NCBI GenBank assembly: GCA_945910005.1
Contig: OX246749.1
Span: 23,855,097-23,919,096 of the forward strand
Source of the DNA: Isoperla grammatica
Lineage: Eukaryota > Arthropoda > Insecta > Plecoptera > Perlodidae
Length of the DNA: 64,000 bases
Reading direction: 5' to 3'
The translations under genes were made by a program, and so were the position numbers. Shown piece after piece: positions 39,201-53,300 of the stretch. Positions within the stretch are counted from its first letter, which is position 1, and every line of letters begins with the position of its first letter. The notes under the pieces were generated by a model that saw only the letters and a program-made list of their open reading frames with translations, made no database searches and was not told where the DNA came from.

Positions 39201-41520
39201 CGGTCTTCCAGTAATGAGAGGAAACTTGATTACGGCTGGGATTCCTAAGTGTTTCAACCAAAGTTGACAAATCGTTGTTTTAGAGCGTTTCAGGCTCCAA
39301 TTAGCACAATTTGTCCATTTCGTCACATTTCAATAACTTCTATAGAAGTTACACCCTCCGTTGAAAAATAATAATTATAGTTTTTATTCTTCAAGAGTAT
39401 TATGAAAATGCATAAATTGAGTTTTTTGGTCGTTTTTGGTTAAAATATGCATAACATATAGAAATTGGCTGATTTCAGTCTATCTACCACAAACTTCGAG
39501 TTTTAAGAGGAATCTTGCATACAGCTGGGATTCCTAAGTGTTTCAACCAAAGTTGACAAATCGTTGTTTTAGAGCGTTTCAGGCTCCAATAAGCACAATT
39601 TGTCCATTTCGTCACATTTCGATAACTTCTATGGAAGTAACACCCTCCGTTGAAAAATAAGAATTATAGGTTGCATTCGTCAAGAGTAATATGAAAATGC
39701 ATAAATTGAGTTTTTTGGTCGTTTTTGGTTAAAATATGCATAAAATATAGAAATTGGCTGATTTCAGTCTATCTTCCACAAACTTCGAGTTTTAAGAGGA
39801 ATCTTGCATACAGCTGGGATTCCTAAGTGTTTCAACCAAATTGCACAAATCGTTGTTTTAGAGCGTTTCAGGCTCCAATAAGCACAATTTGTCAATTTCG
39901 TCACATTTCGATAACTTCTATAGAAGTTACACCCTCCGTTGAAAAATAAGTATTATAGTTTTTATTCTTCAAGAGTATTATGAAAATGCATAAATTGAGG
40001 TCTTTGGTCGTTTTTGGTTAAAATATGGATAAAATATCGAAATTGGCTGATTTCAGTCTATCTACCACAAACTTCCAGTTTTAAGAGGAATCTTGCATAC
40101 AGCTGGGATTCCTAAGTGTTTCAACCAAAGTTGACAAATCGTTGTTTTAGAGCGTTTCAGGCTCCAATTAGCACAATGTGTCCATTTCGTCACATTTCGA
40201 TAACTTCTTCAGAAGTTACACCCTCCGTTGAAAAATAAGAAATATAGTTTGCATTCTTCAAGAGTATTGTGAAAATGCATAAATTGAGTTTTTTCGTCGT
40301 TTTTGGTTAAAATATGCATAAAATATAGAAATTGGCTGATTTCAGTCTATCTACCACAAACTTCGAGTTTTAAGAGGAATCTTGCATACAGCTGGGATTC
40401 CTAAGTGTTTCAACCAAAGGTGACAATTCGTTGTTTTAGAGCGATTCAGGCTCCAATAAGCACAATTTGTCCATTTCGTCACATTTCGATAACTTCTATA
40501 GAAGTTACACCCTCCGTGAAAAATAAGAATTATAGTTTTTATTCTTCAAGAGTATTATGAAAATGCATAAATTTAGTTTTTTGGTCGTTTTTGGTTAAAA
40601 TATGCATAAAATATAGAAATTGGCTGATTTCAGTCCATCTACCACAAACTTCCAGTTTTAAGAAGAATCTTGCATACGGCTGGGATTCCTAAGGGTTTCA
40701 ACCAAAGTTGACAAATCGTTGTTTAAGAGCGTTTTAGGCTCCAATAAGCACAATTTGTCCATTTCGGTACATTTCGATAACTTCTTTAGAAGTTACACCC
40801 TCCGTTGAAAAATAAGAATTATAGGTTGCATTCTTCAAGAGTATTATGAAAATGCATAAATTGAGGTTTTTGGTCGTTTTTGGTTAAAATATGGATAAAA
40901 TATAGAAATTGGCTGATTTCAGTCTATCTACCACAAACTTCGAGTTTTAAGAGGAATCTTGCATACAGCTGGGATTCCTAAGTGTTTCAACCAAAGTTGA
41001 CAAATCGTTGTTTTATAGCGATTCAGGCTCCAATTAGCACAATTTGTCCATTTCGTCACATTTCGATAACTTCTATAGAAGTTACACCTTCCGTTGAAAA
41101 ATAAGAATTATAATTGTATTCTTCAAGAGTATTATGAAAATGCATAAATTTAGTTTTTTGGTCGTTTTTGGTTAAAATATGCATAAATAATAGAAAATTG
41201 GCTGATTTCAGTCTATCTACCACAAACTTCTAGTTTTAAGAGGAATCTTGCATACGGCTGGGATTCCTAAGGGTTTCAACCAAATTGCACAAATCGTTGT
41301 TTAAGAGCGTTTCAGGCTCCAATAAGCACGATTTGTCCATTTCGTCACATTTCGATAACTTCTATAGAAGTTACACCCTCCGTTGAAAAAAAAAGAATTA
41401 TAGTTTTTATTCTTCAAGAGTATTATGAAAATGCATAAATTGAGTTTTTTTGGCGTTTTTGGTTAAAATATGCATAAAATATAGAAATTGGCTGATTTCA
41501 GTCTATCTACCACAAACTTC

Positions 41521-44500
41521 CATTTTTGAGAGGAATCTTGCATACGGCTGGGATTCCTAAGTGTTTCAACCAAAGTTGACAAATCGTTCTTTTAGAGCGT
41601 TTCAGGCTCCAATAAGCACAATTTGTCCATTTCGTCACATTTCGATAACTTCTTTAGAAGTTACACCCTCCGTTGAAAAATAATAATTATAGTTTTTATT
41701 CTTCAAGAGTATTATGAAAATGCATAAATTGAGTTTTTTGGTCGTTTTTGGTTAAAATATGCATAAAATATAGAAATTGGCTGATTTCAGTCTATCTACC
41801 ACAAACTTCGAGTTTAAAGAGGAATCTTGCATACAGCTGAGATTCCTAAGTGTTTTAACAAAAGTTGACAAATCGTTGTGTTAGAGCGATTCAGGCTCCA
41901 ATAAGCACAATTTGTCCATTTCGTCACATTTCGATAACTTCTATAGAAGTTACACCCTCCGTTGAAAAATAATAATTATAGTTTTTATTCTTCAAGAGTA
42001 TTATGAAAATGCATAAATTTAGTTTTTTGGTCGTTTTTGGTTAAAATATGCATAAAATATAGAAATTGGCTGATTTCAGTCTATCTACCACAAACTTCCA
42101 GTTTAAAGAGGAATTTTGCATACGGCTGGGATTCCTAAGGGTTTCAACCAAATTGCACAAATTGTGTTTAAGAGCGTTTAAGGCTCCAATAAGCACAATT
42201 TGTCCATTTCGTCACATTTCGATAAGTACTTTAGAAGTTACACCAACCGTTGAAAAATAATTATGTTAGTGTGCATTCTGAAAGAGTATTATGAAAATGC
42301 TCAAATTGAGTTTTTTGGTCGTTTTTGGTTAAAATATGCATAAAATATAGAAATAAGCTGATTTCAGTCTATCTTCCACAAACTTCCAGTTTTAAGAGGA
42401 ATCTTGCAAACGGCTGGGATTCCTATGGGTTTCAACCAAATTGCACAAATCGTTGTTTTAGAGCGTTTCTGGCTCCAATAAGCACAATTTGTCCATTTCG
42501 TTACATTTCGATAACTTCTTTGGGAGTTACACCCTCCGTTGAAAAATAAGAATTATAGGTTGCATTCTTCAAGAGTATTATGAAAATGCATAAATTGAGT
42601 TTTTTGGTCGTTTTTGTTTATAATATGCATAAAATATAGAAATTGGCTGATTTCAGTCTATCTACCACAAACTTCGAGTTTTTAGAGGAATCTTGCATAC
42701 GGCTGGGATTCCTAAGTGTTTCAACCAAAGTTGACAAATCGTTGTTTTAGAGCGTTTCAGGCTCCAATTAGCAAAATTTGTCCATTTCGTCACATTTCAA
42801 TATTTTCTATAGAAGTTACACCCTCCGTTGAAAAATAATAATTGTAGTTTTTATTCTTCAAGAGTATTATGAAAATGCATAAATTGAGTTTTTTGGTCGT
42901 TTTTGGTTAAAATATGCATAACATATAGAAATTGGCTGATTTCAGTCTATCTACCACAAACTTCGAGTTTTAAGAGGAATCTTGCATACAGCTGGGATTC
43001 CTAAGTGTTTCAACCAAAGTTGACAAATCGTTGTTTTAGAGCGATTCAGGCTCCAATAAGCACAATTTGTCCATTTCGTCACATTTCGATAACTTCTAGA
43101 GAAGTAACACCCTCCGTTGAAAAATAAGAATTATAGTTTTTATTCTTCAAGAGTATTATGAAAATGCATAAATTTAGTTTTTTGGTTGTTTTTGGTTAAA
43201 ATATGCATAAAATAAAGAAATTGGCTGATTTCAGTCTATCTACCACAAACTTCCAGTTTTAAGAGGAATCTTGCATACGGCTGGGATTCCTAAGGGTTTC
43301 AACCAAATTGCACAAATCGTTGTTTTAGAGCGTTTCAGGCTCCAATAAGCACAATTTGTCCATTTCGTTACATTTCGATAACTTCTTTAGAAGTTACACC
43401 CTCCGTTGAAAAATAAGAATTATAGGTTGCATTCTTCAAGAGTATTATGAAAATGCATAAATTGAGGTTTTTGGTCGTTTTTGGTTAAAATATGGATAAA
43501 ATATAGAAATTGGCTGATTTCAGTCTATCTACCACAAACTTCCAGTTTTAAGAGGAATCTTGCATACGGCTGGGATTCCTAAGTGTTTTAACCAAAGTTG
43601 ACAAATCGTTGTTTTAGAGCGTTTCAGGCTCCAATTAGCACAATTTGTCCATTTCGTCACATTTCGATAACTTCTTCAGAAGTTACACCCTCTGTTGAAA
43701 AATAAGAAATATAGTTTGCAATCTTCAAGAGTATTTTAAAAATGCATAAATTGACTTTTTTGGTCGTTTTTGGTAAAAATATGCATAAAATATAGAAATT
43801 GGCTGATTTTAGTCTATCTACCACAAATTTCGAGTTTTAAGAGGAATCTTGCATACAGCTGGGATTCCTAAGTGTTTCAACCAAAGTTGACAAATCGTTG
43901 TTTTAGAGCGTTTCAGGCTCCAATAAGCACAATTTGTCCATTTCGTCACATTTCGATAACTTCTATGGAAGTTACACCCTCCGTTGAAAAATAAGAATTA
44001 TAGGTTGCATTCGTCAAGAGTAATATGAAAATGCATAAATTGAGTTTTTTGGTCGTTTTTGGTTAAAATATGCATAAAATATAGAAATTGGCTGATTTCA
44101 GTCTATCTACCACAAACTTCGAGTTTTAAGAGGAATCTTGCATACAGCTGGGATTCCTAAGTGTTTCAACCAAAGTTGACAAATCGTTGTTTTAGAGCGT
44201 TTCAGGCTCCAATTAGCACAATGTGTCCATTTCGTCACATTTCGATAACTTCTTCAGAAGTTACACCCTCCGTTGAAAAATAAGAAATATAGTTTGCATT
44301 CTTCAAGAGTATTGTGAAAATGCATAAATTGAGTTTTTTCGTCGTTTTTGGTTAAAATATGCATAAAATATAGAAATTGGCTGATTTCAGTCTATCTACC
44401 ACAAACTTCGAGTTTTAAGAGGAATCTTGCATACAGCTGGGATTCCTAAGTGTTTCAACCAAAGGTGACAATTCGGTGTTTTAGAGCGATTCAGGCTCCA

Positions 44501-47500
44501 ATAAGCACAATTTGTCCATTTTGTCACATTTCGATAACTTCTATAGAAGTTACACCCTCCGTTGAAAAATAAGAATTATAGTTTTTATTCTTCAAGAGTA
44601 TTATGAAAATGCATAAATTTAGTTTTTTGGTCGTTTTTGGTTAAAATATGCATAAAATATAGAAATTGGCTGATTTCAGTCTATCTACCACAAACTTCGA
44701 GTTTTAAGAGGAATCTTGCATACAGCTGGGATTCCTAAGTGTTTCAACCAAAGTTGACAAATCGTTGTTTTAGAGCGTTTTAGGCTCCAATAAGCACAAT
44801 TTGTCCATTTCGTCACATTTCGATAACATCTATAGAAGTTACACCCTCCGTTGAAAAATAAGAATTATAGGTTGCATTCTTCAAGAGTATTATGAAAATG
44901 CATAAATTGAGTTTTTTGGTCGTTTTTGGTTAAAATATGCATAAAATATAGAAATTGGCTGATTTCAGTCTATCTACCACAAACTTCGAGTTTTAAGAGG
45001 AATCTTGCATACAGCTGGGAATCCTAAGTGTTTTAACCAAAGTTGACAAATCGTTGTTTTGTAGCGATTCAGGCTCCAGTTAGCACAATTTGTCCATTTC
45101 GTCACATTTCGATAACTTCTATAGAAGTTACACCTTCCGTTGAAAAATAAGAATTATAATTTTATTCTTCAAGAGTATTATGAAAATGCATAAATTTAGT
45201 TTTTTGGTCGTTTTTGGTTAAAATATGCATAAATAATAGAAAATTGGCTGATGTCAGTCTATCTACCACAAACTTCTAGTTTTAAGAGGAATCTTGCATA
45301 CGGCTGGGATTCCTAAGGGTTTCAACCAAATTGCACAAATCGTTGTTTAAGAGCGTTTCAGGCTCTAATAAGCACGATTTGTCCATTTCGTCACATTTCG
45401 ATAACTTCTATAGAAGTTACACCCTCCGTTGAAAAAAAAAAGAATTATAGTTTTTATTCTTCAAGAGTATTATGAAAATGCATAAATTGAGTTTTTTTGG
45501 CGTTTTTGGTTAAAATATGCATAAAATATAGAAATTGGCTGATTTCAGTCTATCTACCACAAACTTCCATTTTTGAGAGGAATCTTGCATACGGCTGGGA
45601 TTCCTAAGTGTTTCAACCAAAGTTGACAAATCGTTCTTTTAGAGCGTTTCAGGCTCCAATAAGCACAATTTGTCCATTTCGTCACATTTCGATAACTTCC
45701 ATAGAAGTTACACCCTCCGTTGAAAAATAAGAATTATAGTTTTTATTCTTCAAGAGTATTATGAAAATGCATAAATTGAGGTTGTTGGTCGTTTTTGGTT
45801 AAAATATGGATAAAATATAGAAATTGGCTGATTTCAGTCTATCTGCCACAAACTTCCAGTTTTAAGAGGAATCTTGCATACGGCTGGGATTCCTAAGTGT
45901 TTCAACCAAAGTTGACAAATCGTTGTTTTAGAGCGTTTCAGGCTCCAATAAGCAAAGTTTGTCCATTTCGTCACATTTCGATAACTTCTATAGAAGTTAC
46001 ACCCTCCGTTGAAAAATAATAATTATAGTTTTTATTCTTCAAGAGTATTATGAAAATGCATAAATTGAGTTTTTTGGTCGTTTTTGGTTAAAATATGCAT
46101 AAAATATAGAAATTGGCTGATTTCAGTCTGTCTACCACAAACTTCGAGTTTTAAGAGGAATCTTGCATACAGCTGGGATTCCTAAGTGTTTTAACCAAAG
46201 TTGACAAATCGTTGTTTTAGAGCGATTCAGGCTCCAATAAGCACAATTTGCCCATTTCGTCACATTTCGATAACTTCTATAGAAGTTACACCCTCCGTTG
46301 AAAAATAATAATTATAGTTTTTATTCTTCAAGAGTATTATGAAAATGCATAAATTTAGTTTTTTGGTCGTTTTTGGTTAAAATATGCATAAAATATAGAA
46401 ATTGGCTGATTTCAGTCTATCTACCACAAACTTCCAGTTTAAAGAGGAATTTTGCATACGGCTGGGATTCCTAAGGGTTTCAACCAAATTGCACAAATTG
46501 TGTTTAAGAGCGTTTAAGGCTCCAATAAGCACAATTTGTCCATTTCGTCACATTTCGATAAGTACTTTAGAAGTTACACCAACCGTTGAAAAATAATTAT
46601 GTTAGTGTGCATTCTGAAAGAGTATTATGAAAATGCTCAAATTGAGTTTTTTGGTCGTTTTTGGTTAAAATATGCATAAAATATAGAAATAAGCTGATTT
46701 CAGTCTATCTTCCACAAACTTCCAGTTTTAAGAGGAATCTTGCAAACGGCTGGGATTCCTATGGGCTTCAACCAAATTGCACAAATCGTTGTTTTAGAGC
46801 GTTTCTGGCTCCAATAAGCACAATTTGTCCATTTCGTTACATTTCGATAACTTCTTTGGGAGTAACACCCTCCGTTGAAAAATAAGAATTATAGGTTGCA
46901 TTCTTCAAGAGTATTATGAAAATGCATAAATTGAGTTTTTTGGTCGTTTTTGTTTATAATATGCATAAAATATAGAAATTGGCTGATTTCAGTATATCTA
47001 CCACAAACTTCGAGTTTTAAGAGGAATCTTGCATACGGCTGGGATTCCTAAGTGTTTCAACCAAAGTTGACAAATCGTTGTTTTAGAGCGTTTCAGGCTC
47101 CAATTAGCACAATTTGTCCATTTCGTCACATTTCAATAACTTCTATAGAAGTTACACCCTCCGTTGAAAAATAATAATTATAGTTTTTATTCTTCAAGAG
47201 TATTATGAAAATGCATAAATTTAGTTTTTTGGTTGTTTTTGGTTAAAATATGCATAAAATATAGAAATTGGCTGATTTTAGTCTATCTACCACAAACTTC
47301 GAGTTTTAAGAGGAATCTTGCATACAGCTGGGATTCCTAAGTGTTTCAACCAAAGTTGACAAATCGTTGTTTTAGAGCAATTCAGGCGCCAATAAGCACA
47401 ATTTGTCCATTTCGTCACATTTCGATAACTTCTATAGAAGTTACACCCTCCGTTGAAAAATAAGTATTATAGTTTTTATTCTTCAAGAGTATTATGAAAA

Positions 47501-50356
47501 TGCATAAATTGAGGTCTTTGGTCGTTTTTGGTTAAAATATGGATAAAATATCGAAATTGGCTGATTTCAGTCTATCTACCACAAACTTCCATTTTTAAGA
47601 GGAATCTTGCATACAGCTGGGATTCCTAAGTGTTTCAACCAAAGTTGACAAATCGTTGTTTTAGAGCGTTTCAGGCTCCAATTAGCACAATGTGTCCATT
47701 TCGTCACATTTCGATAACTTCTTCAGAAGTTACACCCTCCGTTGAAAAATAAGAAATATAGTTTGCATTCTTCAAGAGTATTGTGAAAATGCATAAATTG
47801 AGTTTTTTCGTCGTTTTTGGTTAAAATATGCATAAAATATAGAAATTGGCTGATTTCAGTCTATCTACCACAAACTTCGAGTTTTAAGAGGAATCTTGCA
47901 TACAGCTGGGATTCCTAAGTGTTTCAACCAAAGGTGACAATTCGGTGTTTTAGAGCGATTCAGGCTCCAATAAGCACAATTTGTCCATTTCGTCACATTT
48001 CGATAACTTCTATAGAAGTTACACCCTCCGTTGAAAAATAAGAATTATAGTTTTTATTCTTCAAGAGTATTATGAAAATGCATAAATTTAGTTTTTTGGT
48101 CGTTTTTGGTTAAAATATGCATAAAATATAGAAATTGGCTGATTTCAGTCTATCTACCACAAACTTCGAGTTTTAAGAGGAATCTTGCATACAGCTGGGA
48201 TTCCTAAGTGTTTCAACCAAAAATGACAAATCGTTGTTTTAGAGCGTTTTAGGCTCCAATAAGCACAATTTGTCCATTTCGTCACATTTCGATAACATCT
48301 ATAGAAGTTACACCCTCCGTTGAAAAATAAGAATTATAGGTTGCATTCTTCAAGAGTATTATGAAAATGCATAAATTGAGTTTTTTGGTCGTTTTTGGTT
48401 AAAATATGCATAAAATATAGAAATTGGCTGATTTCAGTCTATCTACCACAAACTTCGAGTTTTAAGAGGAATCTTGCATACAGCTGGGAATCCGAAGTGT
48501 TTCAACCAAAGTTGACAAATCGTTGTTTTATAGCGATTCAGGCTCCAATTAGCACAATTTGTCCATTTCGTCACATTTCGATAACTTCTATAGAAGTTAC
48601 ACCTTCCGTTGAAAAATAAGAATTATAATTTTATTCTTCAAGAGTATTATGAAAATGCATAAATTTAGTTTTTTGGTCGTTTTTGGTTAAAATATGCATA
48701 AATAATAGAAAATTGGCTGATGTCAGTCTATCTACCACAAACTTCTAGTTTTAAGAGGAATCTTGCATACGGCTGGGATTCCTAAGGGTTTCAACCAAAT
48801 TGCACAAATCGTTGTTTAAGAGCGTTTCAGGCTCTAATAAGCACGATTTGTCCATTTCGTCACATTTCGATAACTTCTATAGAAGTTACACCCTCCGTTG
48901 AAAAAAAAAAGAATTATAGTTTTTATTCTTCAAGAGTATTATGAAAATGCATAAATTGAGTTTTTTTGGCGTTTTTGGTTAAAATATGCATAAAATATAG
49001 AAATTGGCTGATTTCAGTCTATCTACCACAAACTTCCATTTTTGAGAGGAATCTTGCATACGGCTGGGATTCCTAAGTGTTTCAACCAAAGTTGACAAAT
49101 CGTTCTTTTAGAGCGTTTCAGGCTCCAATAAGCACAATTTGTCCATTTCGTCACATTTCGATAACTTCTATAGAAGTTACACCCTCCGTTGAAAAATAAG
49201 AATTATAGTTTTTATTCTTCAAGAGTATTATGAAAATGCATAAATTGAGGTTGTTGGTCGTTTTTGGTTAAAATATGGATAATATATATAGAAATTGGCT
49301 GATTTCAGTCTATCTGCCACAAACTTCCAGTTTTAAGAGGAATCTTGCATACGGCTGGGATTCCTAAGTGTTTCAACCAAAGTTGACAAATCGTTGTTTT
49401 AGAGCGTTTCAGGCTCCAATAAGCAAAGTTTGTCCATTTCGTCACATTTCGATAACTTCTATAGAAGTTACACCCTCCGTTGAAAAATAATAATTATAGT
49501 TTTTATTCTTCAAGAGTATTATGAAAATGCATAAATTGAGTTTTTTGGTCGTTTTTGGTTAAAATATGCATAAAATATAGAAATTGGCTGATTTCAGTCT
49601 GTCTACCACAAACTTCGAGTTTTAAGAGGAATCTTGCATACAGCTGGGATTCCTAAGTGTTTTAACCAAAGTTGACAAATCGTTGTTTTAGAGCGATTCA
49701 GGCTCCAATAAGCACAATTTGTCCATTTCGTCACATTTCGATAACTTCTATAGAAGTTACACCCTCCGTTGAAAAATAATAATTATAGTTTTTATTCTTC
49801 AAGAGTATTATGAAAATGCATAAATTTAGTTTTTTGGTCGTTTTTGGTTAAAATATGCATAAAATATAGAAATTGGCTGATTTCAGTCTATCTACCACAA
49901 ACTTCCAGTTTAAAGAGGAATTTTGCATACGGCTGGGATTCCTAAGGGTTTCAACCAAATTGCACAAATTGTGTTTAAGAGCGTTTAAGGCTCCAATAAG
50001 CACAATTTGTCCATTTCGTCACATTTCGATAAGTACTTTAGAAGTTACACCAACCGTTGAAAAATAATTATGTTAGTGTGCATTCTGAAAGAGTATTATG
50101 AAAATGCTCAAATTGAGTTTTTTGGTCGTTTTTGGTTAAAATATGCATAAAATTTAGAAATAAGCTGATTTCAGTCTATCTTCCACAAACTTCCAGTTTT
50201 AAGAGGAATCTTGCAAACGGCTGGGATTCCTATGGGCTTCAACCAAATTGCACAAATCGTTGTTTTAGAGCGTTTCTGGCTCCAATAAGCACAATTTGTC
50301 CATTTCGTTACATTTCGATAACTTCTTTGGGAGTAACACCCTCCGTTGAAAAATAA
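41521..50356. repeat. Higher-order duplication inside the satellite (12- and 15-monomer spacing)
   Basis: Rare variants recur at fixed large distances. The variant monomer with cacaaattgtgtttaagagcgtttaagg occurs near 42160, 46496 and 49967 (spacing 4336 then 3471 bp, i.e. 15 and 12 monomers). ccatttttgagagg occurs at 41520, 45567 and 49036 (14 then 12 monomers). ggtgacaattcg lies near 40419, 44463 and 47933 (14 then 12). The 14 versus 15 difference shows that one monomer was gained or lost in the middle copy. Confidence 0.85.
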
Positions 50357-53300
50357 GAATTATAGGTTGCATTCTTCAAGAGTATTATGAAAATGCATAA
50401 ATTGAGTTTTTTGGTCGTTTTTGTTTATAATATGCATAAAATATAGAAATTGGCTGATTTCAGTCTATCTACCACAAACTTCAAGTTTTAAGAGGAATCT
50501 TGCATACGGCTGGGATTCCTAAGTGTTTCAACCAAAGTTGACAAATCGTTGTTTTAGAGCGTTTCAGGCTCCAATTAGCACAATTTGTCCATTTCGTCAC
50601 ATTTCAATAACTTCTATAGAAGTTACACCCTCCGTTGAAAAATAATAATTATAGTTTTTATTCTTCAAGAGTATTATGAAAATGCATAAATTGAGTTTTT
50701 TGGTCGTTTTTGGTTAAAATATGCATAACATATAGAAATTGGCTGACTTCAGTCTATCTACCACAAACTTCGAGTTTTAAGAGGAATCTTGCATACAGCT
50801 GGGATTCCTAAGTGTTTCAACCAAAGTTGACAAATCGTTGTTTTAGAGCGATTTAGGCTCCAATAAGCACAATTTGTCCAATTCGTCACATTTCGATAAC
50901 TTCTATAGAAGTAACACCCTCCGTTGAAAAATAAGAATTATAGTTTTTATTCTTCAAGAGTATTATGAAAATGCATAAATTTAGTTTTTTGGTTGTTTTT
51001 GGTTAAAATATGCATAAAATATAGAAATTGGCTGATTTCAGTCTATCTACCACAAACTTCCAGTTTTAAGTGGAATCTTGCATACGGCTGGGATTCCTAA
51101 GGGTTTCAACCAAATTGCACAAATCGTTGTTTTAGAGCGTTTCAGGCTCCAATAAGCACAATTTGTCCATTTCGTTACATTTCGATAACTTCTTTAGAAG
51201 TTACACCCTCCGTTGAAAAATAAGAATTATAGGTTGCATTCTTCAAGAGTATTATGAAAATGCATAAATTGAGGTTTTTGGTCGTTTTTGGTTAAAATAT
51301 GGATAAAATATAGAAATTGGCTGATTTCAGTCTATCTACCACAAACTTCCAGTTTTAAGAGGAATCTTGCATACGGCTGGGATTCCTAAGTGTTTCAACC
51401 AAAGTTGACAAATCGTTATTTTAGAGCGATTCAGGCTCCAATAAGCACAATTTGTCCATTTCGTCACATTTCGATTACTTCTATCGAAAGTAACACCCTC
51501 CGTAGAAAAATAAGAATTATAGTTTTTATTCTTCAAGAGTATTATGAAAATGCATAAATTGAGTTTTTGGTCGTTTTTGGTTAAAATATGCATAAAATAT
51601 AGAAATTGGCTGATTTCAGTCCATCTATCACAAACTTCCAGTTTTAAGAGGAATCTTGCATACGGCTGGGATTCCTAAGGGTTTCAACCAAATTGCACAA
51701 ATCGTTGTTTTAGAGCGTTTCAGGCTCCAATAAGCACAATTTGTCCATTTCGTTACATTTCGATAACTTCTTTAGAAGTTACAACCTCCGTTGAAAAATA
51801 AGAATTATAGGTTGCATTCTTCAAGAGTATTATGAAAATGCATAAATTGAGGTTTTTGGTCGTTTTTGGTTAAAATATGGATAAAATATAGAAATTGGCT
51901 GATTTCAGTCTATCTACCACAAACTTCGAGTTTTAAGAGGAATCTTGCATACAGCTGGGATTCCTAAGTGTTTCAACCAAAGTTGACAAATCGTTGTTTT
52001 AGAGCGTTTCAGGCTCCAATAAGCACAATTTGTCCATTTCGTCCATTTCGATAACTTCTTTGGAAGTTACACCCTCCGTTGAAAAATAAGAATTATAGGT
52101 TGCATTCTTCAAGAGTATTATGAAAATGCATAAATTGTGTTTTTTGGTCGTTTTTGGTTAAAATATGCATAAAATATAGAAATTGGCTGATTTCAGTCTA
52201 TCTACCACAAACTTCGAGTTTTAAGAGGAATCTTGCATACAGCTGGGATTCCTAAGTGTTTCAACCAAAGTTGACAAATCGTTGTTTTAGAGCGATTCAG
52301 GCTCCAATAAGCACAATTTGTCCATTTCGTCACATTTCGATAACTTCTATAGAAGTTACACCCTCCGTTGAAAAATAAGAATTATAGTTTTTATTCTTCA
52401 AGAGTATTATGAAAATGCATAAATTGAGGTTTTTGGTCGTTTTTGGTTAAAATATGGATAAAATATCGAAATTGGCTGATTTCAGTCTATCTACCACAAA
52501 CTTCCAGTTTTAAGAGGAATCTTGCATACAGCTGGGATTCCTAAGTGTTTCAACCAAAGTTGACAAATCGTTGTTTTAGAGCGTTTCAGGCTCTAATTAG
52601 CACAATTTGTCCATTTCGTCACATTTCGATAACTTCTTCAGAAGTTACACCCTCCGTTGAAAAATAAGAAATATAGTTTGCATTCTTCAAGAGTATTATG
52701 AAAATGCATAAATTGAGTTTTTTCGTCGTTTTTGGTCAAAATATGCATAAAATATAGAAATTTGCTGATTTCAGTCTATCTACCACAAACTTCGAGTTTT
52801 AAGAGGAATCTTGCATACAGCCGGGATTCCTAAGTGTTTCAACCAAAGTTGACAAATCGTTGTTTTAGAGCGATTCAGGCTCCAATAAGCACAATTTGTC
52901 CATTTCGTCACGTTTCGATAACTTCTATAGAAGTTACACCCTCCGTTGAAAAATAGGAATTATAGTTTTTATTCTTCAAGAGTATTATGAAAATGCATAA
53001 ATTTAGTTTTTTGGTCGTTTTTGGTTAAAATATGCATAAAATATAGAGATTGGCTGATTTCGGTCTATCTACCACAAACTTCCAGTTTTAAGAGGAATCT
53101 TGCATACGGCTGGGAATCCTAAGGGTTTCAACCAAATTGCACAAATCGTTGTTTTAGAGCGTTTCAGGCTGCAATAAGCACAATTTGTCCATTTCGTTAC
53201 ATTTCGATAACTTCTTTGGAAGTTACACCCTCCGTTGAAAGATAAGAATTATAGGTTGCATTCTTCAAGAGTATTATAAAAATGCATAAATTGAGGTTTT

